From: an uncultured Flavobacteriaceae bacterium
Lineage (GTDB): Bacteria; Bacteroidota; Bacteroidia; Flavobacteriales; Flavobacteriaceae
Length of the DNA: 16,367 bases
Assembly (NCBI GenBank): GCA_947311745.1
Contig: CAMZLT010000181.1
Coordinates: forward strand, 1 to 16,367
Direction: 5' to 3'
In this document: positions 1 to 6,328 of the stretch, in pieces
Layout of the letters: each line of letters begins with the position of its first letter
How positions within the stretch are numbered: the stretch's first letter is position 1
Translations under genes and position numbers: made by a program
Notes under the pieces: model-generated
The model's input: the letters and a program-made list of their open reading frames with translations, nothing else
Databases searched by the model: none
Told to the model about the DNA's origin: nothing

Positions 1-128
1 CTGTTAAACCTAAAAAAGCATATATTACACATATTAGCCATAAATTAGGTTTTCATAAAGAGGTAGAAAAAACCTTACCAAAAAATGTATTTTTAGCGTA
101 TGATGGCTTACGTGTTGAAACAGATTAA
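1..128 (+). CDS. MBL-fold metallohydrolase, C-terminal fragment
   Basis: Only the last 41 codons are in the window, read from base 3 to a TAA at 126-128. The tail contains THISHKLGFHKEVEKTLP followed by VFLAYDGLRVETD. This matches how I remember flavobacterial metallo-beta-lactamase-fold hydrolases of the PhnP-like group ending: an ISH-x-x-G-x-H metal-binding region and then LAYDGL. Such enzymes bind two metal ions and cleave phosphodiester or ester substrates. The substrate cannot be judged from this fragment. The active-site HxHxDH motif would lie upstream, outside the window. A 14-bp perfect palindrome starts 2 bp after the stop. Confidence 0.7.
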   Translation, partial: VKPKKAYITHISHKLGFHKEVEKTLPKNVFLAYDGLRVETD

Positions 129-129
129 C

Positions 130-143
130 CGTAAAATTTTACG
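130..143. repeat. 14-bp perfect palindrome just after the MBL-hydrolase stop
   Basis: CGTAAAATTTTACG is its own reverse complement and begins two bases after the TAA. It shares the core CCGTAAA with the larger inverted repeat that closes queE at 5659-5695. As RNA it could form only a short stem with no real loop, so terminator function is doubtful. A DNA-level site or a repeat relic is equally possible. Confidence 0.5.
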
Positions 144-300
144 TAATTAATTTTGTTTAGATGTGGAATTAAAAACCGAAAAAACATCTAGTATTTCAAG
201 GATTTTGAAATTAATCTGGTTATGAATTATTTTTTATGGTATAATGAACAAAATAGTTACTGTTTTTTTATTCTAATTTTTAGATTTATTTCTCTTTCGT

Positions 301-308
301 TATTTTTG
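301..308 (+). promoter_or_regulatory. Putative -7 promoter box (TATTTTTG)
   Basis: TATTTTTG fits the Bacteroidota -7 consensus TAnnTTTG exactly and lies about 7 bases before the predicted start (~315) of the structured segment. No clear TTG element is found 17-23 bases upstream, so the promoter is only half supported. Confidence 0.4.
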
Positions 309-314
309 AATTAT

Positions 315-420
315 CAAGTAAAACAGAAATAGGCCCTACTGGAAAGTAACCTATCAGCGATCATCTTGACGGCTGAGGAAAATGTCAAAAAATGGAGTGT
401 TTTACGTACTTCTTTTTTGA
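315..420 (+). ncRNA. Candidate structured small RNA (three hairpins)
   Basis: The block stands out from its AT-rich surroundings by higher GC. It has three consecutive potential stem-loops. The first, at 329-354, pairs ATAGG with CCTAT and, inside that, TACT with AGTA across a GGAA tetraloop of the GNRA type. The second, at 354-376, pairs TCAGC with GCTGA, with an inner TCA/TGA helix. The third, at 385-420, pairs TCAAAAAA with TTTTTTGA and an inner AGT with ACT, giving a T-rich 3' arm like an intrinsic terminator. A TAnnTTTG box sits just upstream at 301-308. I do not recognise a known RNA family. The ends are inferred, and a decayed gene fragment is the main alternative. Confidence 0.4.
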
Positions 421-589
421 TATTTTTAGAAGCCTTTATGCCTTGAAAAACTCATCAATAAATTTACGTTTTCTTGTAATTGTACTTTTACATAAATCAC
501 ATTTTTTTTATTCATTAGTTTTGATTTACTTCAAAATTAATAATAGTAAGTTATTCGAGAGTTTTACCAACTTTTTTATCTAGCTATTT

Positions 590-600
590 TATAAAGACAC
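590..600. repeat. 11-bp direct repeat, copy 1 (TATAAAGACAC)
   Basis: The same 11-mer in the same orientation occurs at 1864-1874. The two copies lie downstream and upstream of the T9SS cargo gene at 626-1837. In DNA this AT-rich a chance match is possible. Confidence 0.3.
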
Positions 601-625
601 CATCATACTAACAATAGAACAATTT

Positions 626-1837
626 CTAATAAATTAAAATTTTAAAATTTCGGATTGTGTTATTATTTTGTGTTTTTATAAAATACACACCTTTTTGCAT
701 CGTTTTATCTATTTGATAAAAAGTAGCTATCTTAAATTTCGTAATTTTTTTACCATGAATATCAAATATTTGAGCATCTGAATTGATATCAAAATTGTTA
801 AAATAAATTCTTTTTTGATATTGGTTATAGTAGATGTTTTGATTTTCATACGCTTCGGATTCGGTTGTAGATAAAACTGCTATTTCTAATAATTCGGTAT
901 AACGATACCAAACGTAGCCATCAAAATTTACTTGAGATTTCCAAGCACCAACTTGATCGTTAAAACCATCAATTCCGTTTAAATAGGTGTCGTAAGGTTG
1001 TGTTAACGGATGCGTTGCCAACCAAGTATACATGTGTGCAGCTCTAGAGCTAAAAATTGGCATCACGGTTACAATATCTCCTGCTGCTGCAACATTGGTT
1101 GCTAATTGCTGAATCCTATCTGGATGTCCTGTTTGATATTGATAGATACTATAATCGTTTGAAGGATCGGCATCATCACCATTATAAACATCGCTTTGAC
1201 GATAATAATGCACTAAAATACGATCGGTATTTTGTACCAATTGTGCTATTTGTGTATTAGTGATTACATACAACTTACCAATATAGGTTTCGATTAAAAT
1301 ATTATTTTCTGCTCCATACGCTTTTAACATTGATAACTGATCGATATAAAAATCAAAAGCACCATCAATTGTGCAAGGATATGTACCATCAAGATAGGTA
1401 TCGCAATAGTAACCTCCAGGATTTACTTTTGAAGTATTCCAATATTCAAATTCTAAATTAAAAACATCAAACCTTTTAAATGAACCAGCAGGAAAAAAGC
1501 TATTATAGGTTTTAATTTTATCAAAAGAACTATTTTTTTCACCAACTGCTGCCACTTGCAAAATACCGTAATTTAATTTAGCATTTTCAATAAAATTTGC
1601 AAGAGGAGCGGATTGTAATACATCATCAATTAAAAACATGGTCGTATGTATAGTATGCAATTTGTACAGAAGTAAATAGTTAAATCCGTTTGCTTGAGCG
1701 TATTCTAAAAGTTCCGTTTCTTTAGTTGGATTTCCTACAATTTCATTAAAATTATTTACATACAAACCAACATTGCCTTGTGCTTTTGAATGGAAAGAAA
1801 ATAAAATCAGTAATACAAGAGTAATATATGTTTTCAT
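626..1837 (-). CDS. Secreted protein with T9SS type A sorting domain, possible TIM-barrel enzyme
   Basis: The start is the ATG at 1837. An upstream in-frame TTG at 1876 would put 13 residues before the signal peptide and is unlikely. The 403-residue product has a signal peptide (about 1-20, ending SKAQ). A middle region (20-330) alternates predicted beta strands and helices: FNYLLLY, FDVFNLEFEYW (E129, E131), ILIETYIG, RILVHYYR, IVTVMPIFSSR, FDGYVWYRY. This rhythm suggests a beta/alpha barrel, and LEFEYW recalls acidic strand ends of glycoside hydrolase barrels such as GH18, but that is inference. The last 65 or so residues (QIFDIHGKKI, then KGVYFIKT, ending RNFKILIY) look like a T9SS type A sorting domain. 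It is the last gene of the leftward run, 58 bp after the 78-codon gene. Confidence 0.75.
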   Translation of the reverse strand: MKTYITLVLLILFSFHSKAQGNVGLYVNNFNEIVGNPTKETELLEYAQANGFNYLLLYKLHTIHTTMFLIDDVLQSAPLANFIENAKLNYGILQVAAVGEKNSSFDKIKTYNSFFPAGSFKRFDVFNLEFEYWNTSKVNPGGYYCDTYLDGTYPCTIDGAFDFYIDQLSMLKAYGAENNILIETYIGKLYVITNTQIAQLVQNTDRILVHYYRQSDVYNGDDADPSNDYSIYQYQTGHPDRIQQLATNVAAAGDIVTVMPIFSSRAAHMYTWLATHPLTQPYDTYLNGIDGFNDQVGAWKSQVNFDGYVWYRYTELLEIAVLSTTESEAYENQNIYYNQYQKRIYFNNFDINSDAQIFDIHGKKITKFKIATFYQIDKTMQKGVYFIKTQNNNTIRNFKILIY

Positions 1838-1863
1838 ACTATAAAAATTTAGTGTTTTTATTA

Positions 1864-1874
1864 TATAAAGACAC
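1864..1874. repeat. 11-bp direct repeat, copy 2 (TATAAAGACAC)
   Basis: Partner of the copy at 590-600. It lies 27 bp upstream of the cargo gene's ATG, between that gene and the 78-codon membrane-protein gene. Confidence 0.3.
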
Positions 1875-1895
1875 AACAGTATTTGTTACCCTATT

Positions 1896-2132
1896 TTATT
1901 CTACTTCTTCAAAATCAATATCTGCATCTTCGTTATACGATTCGGTATTTTTAGGAATTGCACAACCTTTTGAGCTAAAACATCCAACATTCATAATGGC
2001 TTGAAATAGCATTAATCCACCGAAAATCAACGCCAAATAACTTGGATGTTGGTAATATTCCCATATAAAGTAAAATCCAATCAATAACTGTATAAAACGA
2101 CTGATTGTCCAAAGTTTAAAATATGCTTTCAT
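1896..2132 (-). CDS. Small inner-membrane protein with paired cysteines (DUF2892/YgaP-like?)
   Basis: The product has 78 residues. Two hydrophobic segments (about 12-26 and 31-48) are joined by a short polar turn (YYQHPS). A motif NVGCFSSKGC follows, with Cys51 and Cys57 just after the second membrane segment, and the tail is strongly acidic (EDADIDFEEVE). The layout resembles small DUF2892/YgaP-type membrane proteins of Bacteroidota, which often carry a GC...GC motif at this position. Family membership is a guess from pattern memory. An AGAAGGA sequence 7 bases before the ATG is an unusually good Shine-Dalgarno match for this phylum. It starts 26 bp after the upstream gene and so is probably co-transcribed with it. 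Confidence 0.75.
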   Translation of the reverse strand: MKAYFKLWTISRFIQLLIGFYFIWEYYQHPSYLALIFGGLMLFQAIMNVGCFSSKGCAIPKNTESYNEDADIDFEEVE

Positions 2133-2158
2133 ACAAATATCCTTCTAAAATTATCATT

Positions 2159-3397
2159 TTATATTGAAAAATGTTTCAAATAACGTAGATAAATAAAATT
2201 TACATCTTTTTTAATTTTACCATCGGCAGTATAAAAAATATTTAATTTGTTTCTTTTTCTAATTATGGAAGTTCTAAATGCTTCTGTTTTTTTAGTTTTA
2301 TAATCAATTAATTTTGCCTTATCAGAATATTTTAAAGCAGTTTTAAAATCACCAATACTATAAAATGCCTCTGCAATATTTATCATACAAGCCCAAGCAA
2401 TTCTTTTTTCTACCTTATCTTTTAAATCTAAATTGCTATAAATATTATTTAAATCTTTTTCTAGTTTTAAAACAAGAGTGTGGTATTCTTTTGATAATTC
2501 TAAAGAGGATAGTAATTGATATTTCTTTTTATTTTTTTTAGTTTTAAAGAGTGCCGAATTTTCTTCTTTAATAATTTTCCTTTCTATTTCATTCCGTTTT
2601 TTAATATCCTTAATGTATTTTAAAATGGTATCGTTCATTTTTTTAATTAACGGATGTTTTTTTTGCTTGGATAGCTTATAAAAATAAAAAAAGGAATTCT
2701 TATTTTTAAGGAATTGTATTTTTTTTCTAATTTCAGATTTCCCTCCTAACGCTGTCATAATAGATTTCAACATTACCGAAACAATATCCGTTTTAGAAAT
2801 CATTTTTTTTGCATATTTTACGGTTTCTTTTTTATCTTTAAATCGAACTTCTCTTTTTATACTTTGCGGAAAATAATATCTACCGCTATTTTTAGCAATA
2901 TGTTTGTAAAGCACTTTTTTATCTTTTTCCGAAATAATCAAAAATTCTATTTCATAACTAAAGTACAGTTCATAACTAAACGGTTTTTCTACCTTAGATG
3001 CTTTTGAATATGAACGCTGTCCCTTTGTTTTAATATTTATTTTAGGATGCATAATATTTGCTACTACTTGTATTGTCAAATCTGAAAAATCAGCTTGATC
3101 ATAAAACCTAGTAAAACCTTTTATTCCTGAAAATGTATTTGTATATAATTTTTCATCAAAAAATGTATTAAAGGATATTTTATCTGGCAAATCTGAACTA
3201 TATACACCATCTACAAACACTTTAACATTGTCTTTTGGTAAATTTATTTTTGCATAATAATTCAAATACTCCTTAGGAATATACCATTCAGGAATCGAAT
3301 ATGTATAAGCATATACTGCTTTTGCTTTTTCTTTCTGAGAAAAAACATTCAATGATGTTACTAAAATTAATAGTACGATAATATAACTACTTTTCAT
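2159..3397 (-). CDS. Secreted Lys-rich protein of unknown function with C-terminal TPR-like helices
   Basis: I do not recognise this 412-residue protein. It begins with a signal peptide (1-20, cleavage expected near VFSQ), with no lipobox cysteine. Residues 25-175 look beta-rich (YAKINLP, VKVFVDGVY, ELYFSYEIEFLI). Residues 180-330 are lysine-rich and helical, with coiled-coil potential around 245-320. Residues 336-366 (INIAEAFYSIGDFKTALKYS) read like a single TPR repeat, and the C-terminus is basic and aromatic. It is probably periplasmic or outer-membrane associated. It lies 27 bp downstream of the HerA-like ATPase gene and 26 bp upstream of the small membrane-protein gene, consistent with one transcript. 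Codon use is extremely AT-rich, like its neighbours. Confidence 0.75.
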   Translation of the reverse strand: MKSSYIIVLLILVTSLNVFSQKEKAKAVYAYTYSIPEWYIPKEYLNYYAKINLPKDNVKVFVDGVYSSDLPDKISFNTFFDEKLYTNTFSGIKGFTRFYDQADFSDLTIQVVANIMHPKINIKTKGQRSYSKASKVEKPFSYELYFSYEIEFLIISEKDKKVLYKHIAKNSGRYYFPQSIKREVRFKDKKETVKYAKKMISKTDIVSVMLKSIMTALGGKSEIRKKIQFLKNKNSFFYFYKLSKQKKHPLIKKMNDTILKYIKDIKKRNEIERKIIKEENSALFKTKKNKKKYQLLSSLELSKEYHTLVLKLEKDLNNIYSNLDLKDKVEKRIAWACMINIAEAFYSIGDFKTALKYSDKAKLIDYKTKKTEAFRTSIIRKRNKLNIFYTADGKIKKDVNFIYLRYLKHFSI

Positions 3398-3424
3398 AAT
3401 TGTTGTTAGTTTTTTTTATAAATA

Positions 3425-4942
3425 TTACTTCATTACACGTTTTAAAATTCCTAAAACACCTCTAATAAAAGTTGCACTAGTTACCACTTTTAAAATAGGG
3501 TTCATTCTAGTACTTTTTCGTCTTGTGGTTGTTCGTTTTTGCTTTGCTTTCTCTTTTTTTTCTGCTGCTTTTTCTTGCTCTTTTTCGTAGGTTTCAATTT
3601 TTTTAGATAGCAATTCATAAGCACTTTCTCTATCTATAACTTCATTATACTTTCTGTAAATTTTAGAATCGGAAATAACTTTTTTAATTTCCGAATTGGT
3701 TAAAACATCCATTCTACTCATTGGTGCTCGTAACATTGTTCGGACTAATGGTGTTGGGATTCCTTTTTCATTAAGACACGAAACCAAGGCTTCACCAATA
3801 CCTAATTCGGTAAGTACTGTTGCAGTATCGTAAAAATCTGAATCAGGATAATTTTGAGCTGCTAATTTTATTGCTTTTCTGTCATTTGCTGTAAATGCAC
3901 GTAATGCATGTTGCACTTTCATACCTAATTGCGACAAAACATCGGCAGGAATATCTTTAGGATTTTGTGTAACAAAATAAACTCCAACGCCTTTTGAACG
4001 AATTAATTTAACAATACTCTCTATCTGACTTTGCAAAGCCTTAGATGCTTCTTTAAAAATTAAATGTGCTTCGTCAATAAAAATAACCAATTCTGGTCTG
4101 CCACTATCACCTTGTTCAGGAAAAGTATCATAAATTTCGGCAAGAAGTTGCAACATAAAAGTGGAAAACAATTTTGGTTTATCTTGAATATCGGTTAGTC
4201 GCAATACCGAAATAATCCCTTTACCATTATCATCCACACGTTGTAAATCACGCACTTCAAAAGAACGTTCACCAAAAAACAAATCTGCTCCTTGTTGTTC
4301 TAATTCTACTATTTTTCGTAAAATAGAACCTGTAGAAGCGGTAGAAATTCGCCCATACTCTGCCTCTATTTCATCACGACCTTCTTGTGTCGCAAATTGT
4401 AACACTTTTTTAAAATCTTTTAAATCTAAAAGTAACAAATTATTATCATCGCAATATTTGAATAAAATAGAAACGATTCCACTTTGTGTATTGGTTAAAT
4501 CTAAAATTCTAGACAATAAAACTGGTCCAAATTCCGAAACCGTAGCACGCATACGCGTACCATCCTGCTCGGAAATAGTTAAAATTTCTATCGGAAATCC
4601 TTTTGCTGTAAAAGGTAAGCCTATCATTTCATGTCGCTCATCAATTTTAGGATGTCCTGGACTTCGCATTGCCAAACCACTCAAATCTCCTTTTACATCC
4701 ATTAAAATTACCGGAACTCCTGCTTCGGATAAATTTTCGGCAAATACTTGCAAGGTTTTTGTTTTACCAGTACCTGTTGCTCCTGCAATTAAACCGTGTC
4801 GGTTTATCGTTTTTAAAGGTAATTTTACCAACAAATCGGTTACGGTTTCTTCGCCAAACATTCCTGCTCCTAAAGTTAAAAATTCGCCTTTTGCTGTATA
4901 TCCCTTTTCAATAGATTGAATAAATTTTTCTTTTGTTGCCAT
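3425..4942 (-). CDS. HerA-like P-loop ATPase, YjgR/DUF853 family
   Basis: ATG at 4942 is chosen over an in-frame TTG at 4966, giving 505 residues, close to E. coli YjgR (about 500). A Walker A motif GATGTGKT lies at 54-61, VILMDVKGDLSGL follows, Walker B VIFIDEAH is at 287-293 (D290, E291), and VTQNPKDIP with a polar sensor Gln is at about 324-332. This is the FtsK/HerA superfamily arrangement of the DUF853 group. These are hexameric DNA-pumping-type ATPases whose cellular role is poorly defined. Residues 440-505 form a Lys/Glu-rich coiled coil, then a TTTRRKSTR basic patch and a mildly hydrophobic end, perhaps for nucleic-acid or membrane contact. No NurA-like nuclease gene is adjacent, so this is not the archaeal-type HerA-NurA end-resection pair. 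It heads the leftward four-gene run and is divergent from queE. Confidence 0.9.
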   Translation of the reverse strand: MATKEKFIQSIEKGYTAKGEFLTLGAGMFGEETVTDLLVKLPLKTINRHGLIAGATGTGKTKTLQVFAENLSEAGVPVILMDVKGDLSGLAMRSPGHPKIDERHEMIGLPFTAKGFPIEILTISEQDGTRMRATVSEFGPVLLSRILDLTNTQSGIVSILFKYCDDNNLLLLDLKDFKKVLQFATQEGRDEIEAEYGRISTASTGSILRKIVELEQQGADLFFGERSFEVRDLQRVDDNGKGIISVLRLTDIQDKPKLFSTFMLQLLAEIYDTFPEQGDSGRPELVIFIDEAHLIFKEASKALQSQIESIVKLIRSKGVGVYFVTQNPKDIPADVLSQLGMKVQHALRAFTANDRKAIKLAAQNYPDSDFYDTATVLTELGIGEALVSCLNEKGIPTPLVRTMLRAPMSRMDVLTNSEIKKVISDSKIYRKYNEVIDRESAYELLSKKIETYEKEQEKAAEKKEKAKQKRTTTRRKSTRMNPILKVVTSATFIRGVLGILKRVMK

Positions 4943-5011
4943 TTTTTTGCTGTTTTGAGGCTGCAAGTTACCAAAAAAGATTGAAAAGAGCCTATTTCCG
5001 ATTTGAATATC

Positions 5012-5019
5012 TATATTTG
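5012..5019 (+). promoter_or_regulatory. -7 promoter box for queE (TATATTTG)
   Basis: TATATTTG is an exact TAnnTTTG match 19 bases before the queE start codon. Transcription would begin near 5025, leaving a leader of about 14 bases, so there is no room for a preQ1 riboswitch. No TTG lies at the expected -33 spacing. Confidence 0.5.
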
Positions 5020-5038
5020 CAACCTAAAAAAATAAATC

Positions 5039-5668
5039 GTGCATACTAGTAACAAATTATCTATTGAAAAAGGAGAAATTTTACCATTAATGGAAGAGTT
5101 TTACACCATTCAAGGTGAAGGCTATTTTTCAGGAACAGCTTCGTATTTTATCCGAATCGGTGGTTGCGACGTTGGTTGCCATTGGTGCGATGTTAAAGAA
5201 AGTTGGAACGAAAAATTACACCCTGCAACACCAACCGATACGATTGTAAAAAACGCTTCAAAATACGGAAATATTGTCGTAATTACTGGTGGAGAACCTT
5301 TAATGTGGAATATGGAGTACATCACAAAAGCTCTAAAAAATATTGGCAAAAACACACATATAGAGACCTCTGGTGCATATAAATTATCTGGTGTTTGGGA
5401 TTGGATTTGCCTTTCGCCAAAAAAAACAAAATTACCTTTACAAGAAGTCTATGACCAAGCAAATGAATTAAAAATGATTATCTATAATAAAGATGATTTT
5501 AAATTTGCTACGGAACAAGCCAAAAAAGTTTCGGCAAATTGTAAGTTGTTTTTACAACCAGAATGGTCAAAACGAGATAAAATGACTCCGTTAATTATAG
5601 ACTTTGTAATGAATAATCCACAATGGAAAATATCCTTACAAACACATAAATACTTAAATATTCCGTAA
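5039..5668 (+). CDS. queE: 7-carboxy-7-deazaguanine synthase (radical SAM)
   Basis: QueE converts 6-carboxy-5,6,7,8-tetrahydropterin to 7-carboxy-7-deazaguanine in the queuosine (preQ0/preQ1) pathway, in the cytoplasm. The 209-residue product has FYTIQGEG (21-28), the radical-SAM cluster motif CDVGCHWC (Cys43, Cys47, Cys50) and VITGGEPLMWN for SAM binding. It has the short length and compact C-terminal half typical of QueE. The start is GTG. An in-frame TAA at 5033-5035 excludes anything further upstream. The next ATG at 5090 would remove the KGEILPL segment, which I recall as conserved in flavobacterial homologues. The gene is alone on its strand, with its own -7 box and a hairpin terminator that overlaps the stop. 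The other queuosine genes are not in the window. Confidence 0.93.
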   Translation: MHTSNKLSIEKGEILPLMEEFYTIQGEGYFSGTASYFIRIGGCDVGCHWCDVKESWNEKLHPATPTDTIVKNASKYGNIVVITGGEPLMWNMEYITKALKNIGKNTHIETSGAYKLSGVWDWICLSPKKTKLPLQEVYDQANELKMIIYNKDDFKFATEQAKKVSANCKLFLQPEWSKRDKMTPLIIDFVMNNPQWKISLQTHKYLNIP

Positions 5669-5702
5669 ATTTTACAAAAAAAATTTTACGGAATAGTTTT
5701 TG
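5659..5702 (+). terminator. Intrinsic terminator overlapping the queE stop codon
   Basis: The arms TATTCCGTAAA (5659-5669) and TTTACGGAATA (5685-5695) are perfectly complementary over 11 bp. With one bulge the stem can extend by four T-A pairs. A GTTTTTG tract follows. The TAA stop (5666-5668) is inside the left arm. The reverse strand also shows A/T runs, so it may act weakly in both directions. Confidence 0.75.
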
Positions 5703-5742
5703 TTTATTACCTTGCAGACTTTAATACAATTATTATACAATT

Positions 5743-6147
5743 ATGAAAAAAATATTTCTATTAGTATTTGTTACACTTTCGTTAAATTCCTTTGCTCAAA
5801 AAGATGCGGAATTCGATAAAATTGCCATGCAATTAATGTATGCAAAAAACGGAATGGGAACAGTTGACAACATAGAGTCTAACATGCCAAATGGCGTTTC
5901 TGACACAAATAAACCTGCCTTTAAAAAAGCGTTAAGCGAAATGACTGCAAACTTTAAAAAACATGCGTTAACCGAATTACGTAGAAAATATTCTACTGCA
6001 GATTTAAAAGCTATTTACAAAGAATTTACTTCTGACGCCTTAATTTACGAAGAAAGAACAGTAGATTTTTTCCGGTTTTTTAGAAAATTAAAAGCGGAAT
6101 TTTCACATGACGCAAAAGATTTGTATTTTCAGTATTCTGATAATTAA
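5743..6147 (+). CDS. Small secreted helical protein (DUF2059-like?)
   Basis: The product has 134 residues with a clear signal peptide (MKKIFLLVFVTLSLNSFAQ, cleavage near residue 19). The mature part is predicted almost all helical and rich in Lys, Phe and Glu. The stretch LRRKYSTADLKAIYKEFTSD (79-98) resembles the short helix pair in DUF2059 proteins, where a tyrosine- or serine-led turn is followed by a lysine/phenylalanine-rich helix. The match is not strong enough to name the family. It is probably periplasmic. It starts 41 bp after the queE terminator and is followed by a repeat patch, so it is likely a single-gene transcript. I could not find a convincing TAnnTTTG box upstream of it. Confidence 0.7.
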   Translation: MKKIFLLVFVTLSLNSFAQKDAEFDKIAMQLMYAKNGMGTVDNIESNMPNGVSDTNKPAFKKALSEMTANFKKHALTELRRKYSTADLKAIYKEFTSDALIYEERTVDFFRFFRKLKAEFSHDAKDLYFQYSDN

Positions 6148-6152
6148 TTTAC

Positions 6153-6243
6153 TAATGTAACAATGGGTTTAATGTAACAATGTAGCAATGGAGTTAATGT
6201 AACAATGTGATTAATGTAACGATGTAGTAATGTGTTGATGTAC
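6153..6243. repeat. Degenerate 8-9-bp tandem repeat patch
   Basis: The segment parses into units of 8-9 bases with consensus yAATGTnn. TAATGTAACAATG occurs at 6153-6165, 6170-6182 and 6195-6207, and with one change (CGATG) at 6212-6224. The starts are spaced 17, 25 and 17 bases, that is two or three units apart. Later units (TAATGTGT, TGATGTAC) are more degenerate. There is no open frame through it. It has the look of flavobacterial intergenic microsatellite-like octamer repeats. Confidence 0.75.
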
Positions 6244-6248
6244 TTGTT

Positions 6249-6276
6249 ATTGCGAGGAAGGAACGACCGAAACAAT
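6249..6276. repeat. REP-like interspersed palindromic element
   Basis: The 28-base segment starts ATTGCGAGGAAGGAACGACC and ends CAAT, so its outer ATTG/CAAT arms are complementary. It is much richer in GC than the flanks. From memory it closely resembles a short interspersed repeat family with an ATTGCGAGG...CAAT core found between genes in many Bacteroidota. It directly abuts the octamer patch. Confidence 0.6.
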
Positions 6277-6328
6277 TCGTTAATTATAAAATGTTTTTTA
6301 ATCAAACAGCCTAATAAAGCCAATACAA

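Larger units (their letters stand above)
129..625. other. About 500-bp intergenic region without a convincing protein gene
   Basis: The region is very AT-rich with stops in all frames. It holds the 14-bp palindrome at 130-143, an AT-rich hairpin at 193-211 (ATTTCAA/TTGAAAT arms, 5-base loop), a TAATTTTG box at 148-155 and the putative small-RNA locus at 301-420. From about 421 to 625 I see only low-complexity AT-rich sequence. Short open stretches occur on both strands, for example a 22-codon minus-strand stretch ending near 436 that begins KKCDLCK. None has a start context or length that would support a gene, so they may be relics of a decayed gene or chance. Confidence 0.5.

Noticed and set aside
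329..376. Hammerhead-type ribozyme, suggested by CTGAGGA and GAAA strings
   Set aside because: The core strings are not in the order or stem context that a hammerhead needs. The simple stacked hairpins explain the segment better.
392..583. Plus-strand 63-codon open frame in the first intergenic gap
   Set aside because: Its product is almost only Phe, Leu, Ile, Ser and Tyr, as random AT-rich sequence gives. It has no promoter box or ribosome-binding context and cuts across the predicted terminator hairpin.
4458..4919. Long plus-strand open frame (153 codons) opposite the HerA-like gene
   Set aside because: It is antisense to a clear P-loop ATPase with intact motifs, and the openness comes from that gene's codon use. 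No family resemblance is visible.
3425..4942. HerA-based antiphage defence system
   Set aside because: The ATPase is of the widespread YjgR/DUF853 type, and the neighbours show no nuclease, Sir2, NurA or toxin-like domain.
5020..5040. preQ1 riboswitch before queE
   Set aside because: The predicted leader is only about 14 bases and shows no aptamer-like stem.
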